A stretch of DNA of 64,000 nucleotides, from assembly GCA_039938515.1 (NCBI GenBank), contig JBDUUL010000019.1, positions 48,881-112,880 on the forward strand. The letters are read 5' to 3'. The position numbers were made by a program, and so were the translations under genes. Below, piece by piece: positions 59,926-64,000 of the stretch (its first letter is position 1; each line of letters starts with the position of its first letter). The notes under the pieces were generated by a model that saw only the letters and a program-made list of their open reading frames with translations, made no database searches and was not told the origin of the DNA. This DNA is from Nitrososphaera sp. (GTDB lineage: Archaea > Thermoproteota > Nitrososphaeria > Nitrososphaerales > Nitrososphaeraceae).

Positions 59926-61290
59926 CTAGCTTTCTCTGCTCAAGTTCAGCGGCTTGCCCTCTAGCACGAACGAGCCTGTCACGCCGTAGATCGGTTGTCG
60001 TCCAAAGTGGTTTGCTACTGCGGGGTTTGTTGAGTTGAGCACTATTTTGACGGTGTTGAAATGGCTAAAGGAAACCGTTGCACTGACATTGGACCACTCG
60101 GGTTTGCCGTTGAGGTAAATGTCAAGCTTGCCGGAAACCCCAGCAGTCCCGTTTTTGTCAAACACTATGGTGCCGGAAGTATTCTGGGGCCTAAAGTTTG
60201 CAAGCTGGTGCACGTGCCTGTCAAGACCGTCTGTTCGCACCATTGTAAGATTGGCGGAAAAGGAAGTGATATTTCCATCAATCGATTTCATTGCCCATTT
60301 GCCTGCAAGAAGGTAGGCAGGAGGGCTGTTTGAGAGGTTCCCTGTAGCTGAGGTTGCAACCTTGGGCACGACAAGCGAGGTAATCTGCCCTGTTGCGGAA
60401 AAGTTGCTGCCTGTCTGGACAGACGCGATGCTTGTACTCCCGGAGGACCCGCGGACCGGTGCGGAGGCGAGGCTGCCTGCCGGCGATGATTGTTGTGTCG
60501 AGCCCGAGGCTCCAGTAGCGTTCTGGGTACTGGAAGTGGCGGTGCCATTGCCCTCACCTGCTGGGGGCGCAGAGTTTGGGCTAGTGTATGAGAAAGTTGC
60601 GTCAGCGGTCACTCCGGTTGGAACATGAGTCAGGACCACCCTGTAGGTTCCCGTCTCTGTGAATGCAGCCCTGTCCGAGTCTGAAATGCCAAACTCAAAG
60701 ATGTTTAGGAGGTTAGTAGGCCCGGAGTATGTCTTGACAAGCGCGCCGCTGGGCGAGTACACCGAGGCGCTTACCTGCTCCCCCTCAATTCCTCCCTGGA
60801 CGCGTCCAGTAATCATGCTCGATGTCACAGATAATGCGACAAAAGTCGGTGGCTGGGGCTCAAACGTGGAATACGGCGGAACGCTTTGATTCACTGTCTG
60901 CCCCTGGTAGGTCGCCACAACGGTGTAACTCCCGTCGATGTACTTGCGGTCTACCATGAATCCATCCTGCGCGACTGCCGAGGCAGAACTCACCGCAAAA
61001 GTCTTGTCGTAGACAACCGTACTGTCGGGGGCAAGACCCTGGACGTGGATTTGGTCAAAGGGAGCAGAGGCGTTTTGAAGCTGCACGATGAATTGAAGGT
61101 CGCCATGGCAGCACGTCGCATAGTTGGCATTGATTGTGATTAGCGGAGAAGCAGCGTAGGTCCTGTGTGCAAAGCTGGATGCTCCGACAAAAAGGAACGC
61201 TGCCACAATGCTCAAAGATACTGCAATTGCAGTTGTGCTCTTTCGGATTGACGAACTACTGCTCGCCCGGCGCGAAAATTTCCAAACCAT
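59926..61290 (-). CDS. Large exported protein with Ser/Thr-rich linker
   Basis: About 454 residues from ATG 61290; a GTG at 61317 is also in frame but a TATA-like GTAAATATCC (~61319-61328) fits the ATG. Signal helix (AIAVSLSIVAAFLFVGASSFA). Two extracellular Ig-like regions (residues ~50-230) include NYATCCHGDLQF. A Ser/Gly/Thr-rich linker (~235-310) leads to a C-terminal beta domain with HVHQLANFRP and many N-glycosylation sequons. No C-terminal anchor seen. Function unknown. Confidence 0.7.
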   Translation of the reverse strand: MVWKFSRRASSSSSIRKSTTAIAVSLSIVAAFLFVGASSFAHRTYAASPLITINANYATCCHGDLQFIVQLQNASAPFDQIHVQGLAPDSTVVYDKTFAVSSASAVAQDGFMVDRKYIDGSYTVVATYQGQTVNQSVPPYSTFEPQPPTFVALSVTSSMITGRVQGGIEGEQVSASVYSPSGALVKTYSGPTNLLNIFEFGISDSDRAAFTETGTYRVVLTHVPTGVTADATFSYTSPNSAPPAGEGNGTATSSTQNATGASGSTQQSSPAGSLASAPVRGSSGSTSIASVQTGSNFSATGQITSLVVPKVATSATGNLSNSPPAYLLAGKWAMKSIDGNITSFSANLTMVRTDGLDRHVHQLANFRPQNTSGTIVFDKNGTAGVSGKLDIYLNGKPEWSNVSATVSFSHFNTVKIVLNSTNPAVANHFGRQPIYGVTGSFVLEGKPLNLSRES

Positions 61291-61426
61291 ATAGAATGCA
61301 AGCAACAGGACGTTCACTGGATATTTACCAGTTCGGCCTGCACGTTTTGCTAGAATTCTCTAGAAAGGATATGTATGGCTGCCCCGATAGCAGTTAAACA
61401 AACGAGACAAACGCATCGAGGTTATC

Positions 61427-61741
61427 TTACGAGGTAGCCTTGCGTGATTTGTCCGGAGCAATTCCATTCATCTTTCTCATTACGGTTGGAGCTACAAATA
61501 GTACAATAGGGGTTGCTATTGCGAACGCAAGAGCGAAGGAACGTGGCCATATCGGTAAGAAATGTGCTTGGAAGCAATCGCCTGACCCTGCGCACTGCAG
61601 ATAGACGTTGAAGGCAACCACCGAAGATGAAATAATTGAAGAGGTGATCGAGGCCATGACCGCGCCCCTGAATGTCACTGCAAGGATTCTCCTATAGTTC
61701 CTCTTGCTCATTTCTTTCGAAGCAGATTCTTTTGCTATCAT
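61427..61741 (-). CDS. DUF2798-like two-helix membrane protein
   Basis: 104 residues from ATG 61741. Two membrane helices (FRGAVMASITSSIISSSVVAF; FALAFAIATPIVLFVAPTVM) and WPRSFALAFA between them fit the DUF2798 layout. A CAGSGDC loop is a local addition. It is divergently transcribed from an HxlR regulator, so it is probably the regulator's target. Role unknown. Confidence 0.7.
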   Translation of the reverse strand: MIAKESASKEMSKRNYRRILAVTFRGAVMASITSSIISSSVVAFNVYLQCAGSGDCFQAHFLPIWPRSFALAFAIATPIVLFVAPTVMRKMNGIAPDKSRKATS

Positions 61742-61743
61742 TT

Positions 61744-61805
61744 GTATATCTAGTATGTTACGGATAGTTTATAAGTTTCACGTATCCAAATGTATATCTT
61801 GTAAC
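61744..61805. promoter_or_regulatory. Divergent promoter/operator of the HxlR-DUF2798 pair
   Basis: A near-symmetric TTATAA core (61768-61773) lies 29 bases from the DUF2798 start and ~40 from the regulator. It is flanked by GGATA (61762-61766) and TATCC (61783-61787), and further out by GTTAC and GTAAC. The octamer GTATATCT appears twice (61744 and 61792). The inverted repeats around the TATA core suit binding of a dimeric HxlR protein. Confidence 0.5.
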
Positions 61806-61810
61806 CATTC

Positions 61811-62221
61811 ATGGTTGAAACTGACTCTACCTTCATTGAGCTCCTTTACAAAATGCCGGAGCTAAAGGCGTGTCCGGTCGAGACGACCTTCAAAATCATC
61901 GGGAAGAAATGGACAATTCTAGTTATCAGGGAATTAATCAGGGGTACCACGCAGTTTAATCGCTTTCTTGAAAACATAGAAGGCATCACCCCAAAGGTAC
62001 TCACCCAGCGGCTGCGTGAACTTGAAAAGTTTGGCATTGTTAAAAGAAGAATCGTATCAGAATCTCCTGTTAGGGTCGAATACGGTTTAACGGATCGTGG
62101 TAAAGAATTTCGACCAGTCTTGCGAGCAGTCGCTTCATTTTCGATGAAAAATATGGCCAGAGAGGTTTTTAAAGATGGCAAACCCAGAACGCCGCAACAG
62201 ATTTTGCTATTGCAACGATGA
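61811..62221 (+). CDS. HxlR-family transcriptional regulator
   Basis: 136 residues from ATG. CPVETTFKIIGKKWTILVIREL is the HxlR signature, with winged helix GITPKVLTQRLRELEKFGIV and wing RVEYGLTDRGKEF. Cys21 is the conserved position used for redox or electrophile sensing in some members. It probably controls the divergent DUF2798 gene and itself through the shared promoter. Confidence 0.92.
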   Translation: MVETDSTFIELLYKMPELKACPVETTFKIIGKKWTILVIRELIRGTTQFNRFLENIEGITPKVLTQRLRELEKFGIVKRRIVSESPVRVEYGLTDRGKEFRPVLRAVASFSMKNMAREVFKDGKPRTPQQILLLQR

Positions 62222-62694
62222 GCGTCGAAGTTAGCGTGCATCTTTAATTCTTCTGCCGGAAGCAAGTTTCATCGGCATTTATTTGAAGCACCAACGGCTT
62301 TGCGCAACTTGTACAGAAATATATTTAATTACTACTAAAAGAGTAAGTCGACCGGAGTTTTGGAGATCGGCCGCGCTCTTCTGCCGAGTCTTTTTCCGTC
62401 AAGTGAACCCAAGAATCTAGTGGGGGTATAGACAAAGAAGCGATACAGAAGGAGCTTCAAGAAGCAAGGAATGGAGGATAGGCATATTGAGTATGTGCTA
62501 TGAGATTTACCCTTCTACATTTTGGGCCTGGGCCATAAATTCGGATTCGCTCAAAGAACAGCTTAAGAGTGATCTGCGGGCTTTGGGCTGTAGAGTCATG
62601 CCAAAAGCAACAGGCATTGCACAACTCTACTTGATACATTCTGATTTGCCAACTAGCCATGTATCCTAAATAACAGAAATGGCAATCAAACCCC
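62222..62694. other. 470-base gap, one weak small frame
   Basis: AT-rich. A plus-strand frame from ATG 62493 to 62669 (58 residues, SDSLKEQLKSDLRALGCR) looks protein-like but has no supporting context. TATTTAATT near 62320-62330 may be a promoter. Nothing else is recognised. Confidence 0.3.
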
Positions 62695-63027
62695 ATGCAA
62701 GATAGATGGACTTCAAGCGATTATGAGATTATTTGGCCTTGGCTATTGCGCGCAATATTTGAGATGAAAGGCGGCGTAATTGGCAGAACCGTCCTTATGA
62801 CCAAAGTTGTTGACTATATCAAACTACAGAATTACTGGGGTCAAGAAGAAAAATTGGCGAAATATCTTCAAATTTCTGCAGGCGACAGTTATAGACGCAA
62901 TATATACAAAATCACTCGGTGGATGATAGAGCGGGAACTTTTGAGACCTCATTCAGGTTTTGATCAGGTATCGATTACCCGACAAGGAATCAACATTCTT
63001 GGCAAGCAGTTTGGAGATATTGAATGA
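62695..63027 (+). CDS. Small winged-helix-like protein
   Basis: 110 residues from ATG. WSSDYEIIW-type start, then LLRAIFEMKGGVIGRT, EKLAKYLQISAGDSYRRNIYKITRWMIE and HSGFDQVSITRQGINIL, which fits a winged-helix fold with a C-terminal wing. Probably DNA-binding. No neighbours on its strand; target unknown. Confidence 0.55.
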   Translation: MQDRWTSSDYEIIWPWLLRAIFEMKGGVIGRTVLMTKVVDYIKLQNYWGQEEKLAKYLQISAGDSYRRNIYKITRWMIERELLRPHSGFDQVSITRQGINILGKQFGDIE

Positions 63028-63160
63028 ATTCTTGATAGTGAATACAACTAGCAGATCTTAGCTCTAATCCGACGTTGTCATTGCTTTGCGTTTTCGCCTG
63101 CTAAACTGCTCTAGTACAAGATTCCGTCGGTCATCTTGAAAGGATTTTGCCGTGAAACGC

Positions 63161-63575
63161 TTACTGCTGATTGACATTTAGCGAGTATCCTTGCACTTCC
63201 AGTCCCGTTGTGCCAGTCACGTTATACCGCTCTGTTTTGGATGGGCAGTTGTAAGTACCTGCCAGCCAAGCAAGTTCCGACTTGTCAATTTCACTTGCTG
63301 AATTATAGCCAACAGCTAACGGCAGACCCGCGCAATCTTCGGTGATAATGATACGGTAGACCCCCATTTGAGTTAGTTTCAGAACTCAGGTTGTAATCTA
63401 TAGATGCAGTTGAAGCTGTTATGTTTAGAATCTTGCCAGTCATGTGGATATTGTTTGTTGGGTTAGAATCGGTTGCATTGCTTGTAAAGACTTGAGTGTG
63501 TATGGAGACTTGTACAGGTCCTGGCACCTCTTGCTTGTATTGAAGACATATCTTTGCCGACTGTCCTTCCTTCAT
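63161..63575 (-). pseudogene. Frameshifted, 5'-truncated secreted protein relic
   Basis: Two overlapping minus-strand frames (63303-63575 and 63161-63367) join into one protein if one base is removed from the C5 run at 63361-63365: ...SSETNSNG then VYRIIITEDCAGLPLAVGYN. The joined product is beta-rich with sequons and cysteines, like other exported proteins here. The upstream frame closes with a stop before any signal peptide, although residues before Met63575 (SRINTPIFL) look coding. Either decay or a homopolymer sequencing error plus truncation. Confidence 0.55.
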
Positions 63576-63614
63576 GAGAAAGATCGGAGTGTTGATTCTA
63601 GATTCGCTGTTTGG

Positions 63615-63797
63615 CTGAGAAAATCATGGTGTGTGGTATGTGTCTTGGCGGTGCTGTTAACTTGGTGGGTGTTGGATGCCTGTGAGACCATCGCTGGCCC
63701 GCGCCAAGTTAACAGAACCGAAAAATGCCATGTTACCTGTGCATCACTTGAAATCTACGGTAAGCACATCTCGTCTGCCCATAACGGCAAAATCTAA
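63615..63797 (+). CDS. Possible small exported Cys peptide
   Basis: 60 codons from a CTG. The hydrophobic stretch CVVCVLAVLLTWWVLDACETIA after a basic start (LRKSW) looks like a signal peptide, and the short remainder has two cysteines (KCHVTC). CTG initiation is unusual and no promoter is obvious. It may be chance. The last ~200 bases of the window show no gene. Confidence 0.25.
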   Translation: MRKSWCVVCVLAVLLTWWVLDACETIAGPRQVNRTEKCHVTCASLEIYGKHISSAHNGKI

Positions 63798-64000
63798 CCC
63801 TTCCTTTCATTATGAGCCAAAATACAAGGCCCCGTAGTGAACAGTCCAGGACTATGGCCTAATACTATTCCATAGGCGTTATGACAAAATCATCGTGTCC
63901 CGTTATCGTCTTGTGCTCGTTGACTTCAGATAAAAACAGCACGACCAAGTCGCACAGTGTGCAACGGTACAATCTGTCCATTCGTTCAATAGTCGTAGAA

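Noticed and set aside
1..64000. Search by eye for CRISPR arrays, rRNA genes, transposases and integrases.
   Set aside because: No regularly spaced repeats, rRNA signatures or recombinase motifs were seen; the only notable repeat is the 29-bp inverted pair.

Overview
The window comes from an ammonia-oxidising archaeon of the Nitrososphaera type (Nitrososphaerota, formerly Thaumarchaeota). The evidence is archaeal: a partial archaeal spc ribosomal operon (uL18-uS5-uL30-uL15-SecY-AdkA-EMC3-like-Cmk-Cbf5), Elp3, class I lysyl-tRNA synthetase, RtcB and a PDCD5-like protein. It also carries a eukaryote-type topoisomerase IB, which among archaea is a hallmark of this phylum. All three tRNAs contain introns. 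Many genes start leaderless, or with TTG/GTG, about 25-30 bases after a TATA element. Several secreted proteins end in PEF-type C-terminal sorting tails. I see no rRNA, no CRISPR array and no recognisable transposase.

Layout. 1-7.9 kb is an AT-richer accessory block of secreted or membrane proteins, including three paralogues of one secreted family, and a 29-bp inverted repeat brackets two of the genes. 8-15 kb (minus strand) holds tRNA-Ser and the spc operon segment. 15.1-20.9 kb holds nickel-pincer cofactor genes: larB on the minus strand near mdh, and on the plus strand a His-rich membrane protein followed by larC, larE and a cysteine desulfurase. 21-25 kb holds peroxiredoxin, UspA, SDR, DHH and HAD enzymes. 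25.2-28.4 kb is a signalling cluster (histidine kinase, two single-domain response regulators, a MEDS protein and a winged-helix protein). 29-39 kb is housekeeping (LysS, Elp3, PurM, citrate synthase, an F420-type oxidoreductase, a beta-lactamase-fold nuclease, PurN, a UbiE-like methyltransferase). 39-46 kb holds an Hrq1/MrfA-like helicase, TopoIB, a membrane-tethered winged-helix regulator and a CBS/zinc-finger fusion.

46-55 kb holds tRNA-Met, a hydrolase, an ankyrin protein, a one-ring CDC48-like ATPase, a CBS protein, a C2H2 mini-protein, tRNA-Phe with an intron at an unusual site, PurB, the RtcB operon and uS11. Next to uS11 is a structured RNA that I read as a short RNase P RNA. 55.6-64 kb holds more secreted proteins, pyruvoyl-dependent arginine decarboxylase, an adenosine-specific-kinase family protein, an HxlR/DUF2798 divergent pair and, at the end, a frameshifted relic.

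The best candidate for an under-described system is the lar locus. LarB, LarC and LarE are present, but there is no LarA-type client in the window. LarE has the three cysteines expected of a cluster-bearing, reusable enzyme, and its stop codon overlaps the start of a cysteine desulfurase that could supply its sulfur. Start codons and RNA ends are my reading of the sequence; functional names rest on motif and family recognition without database searches.
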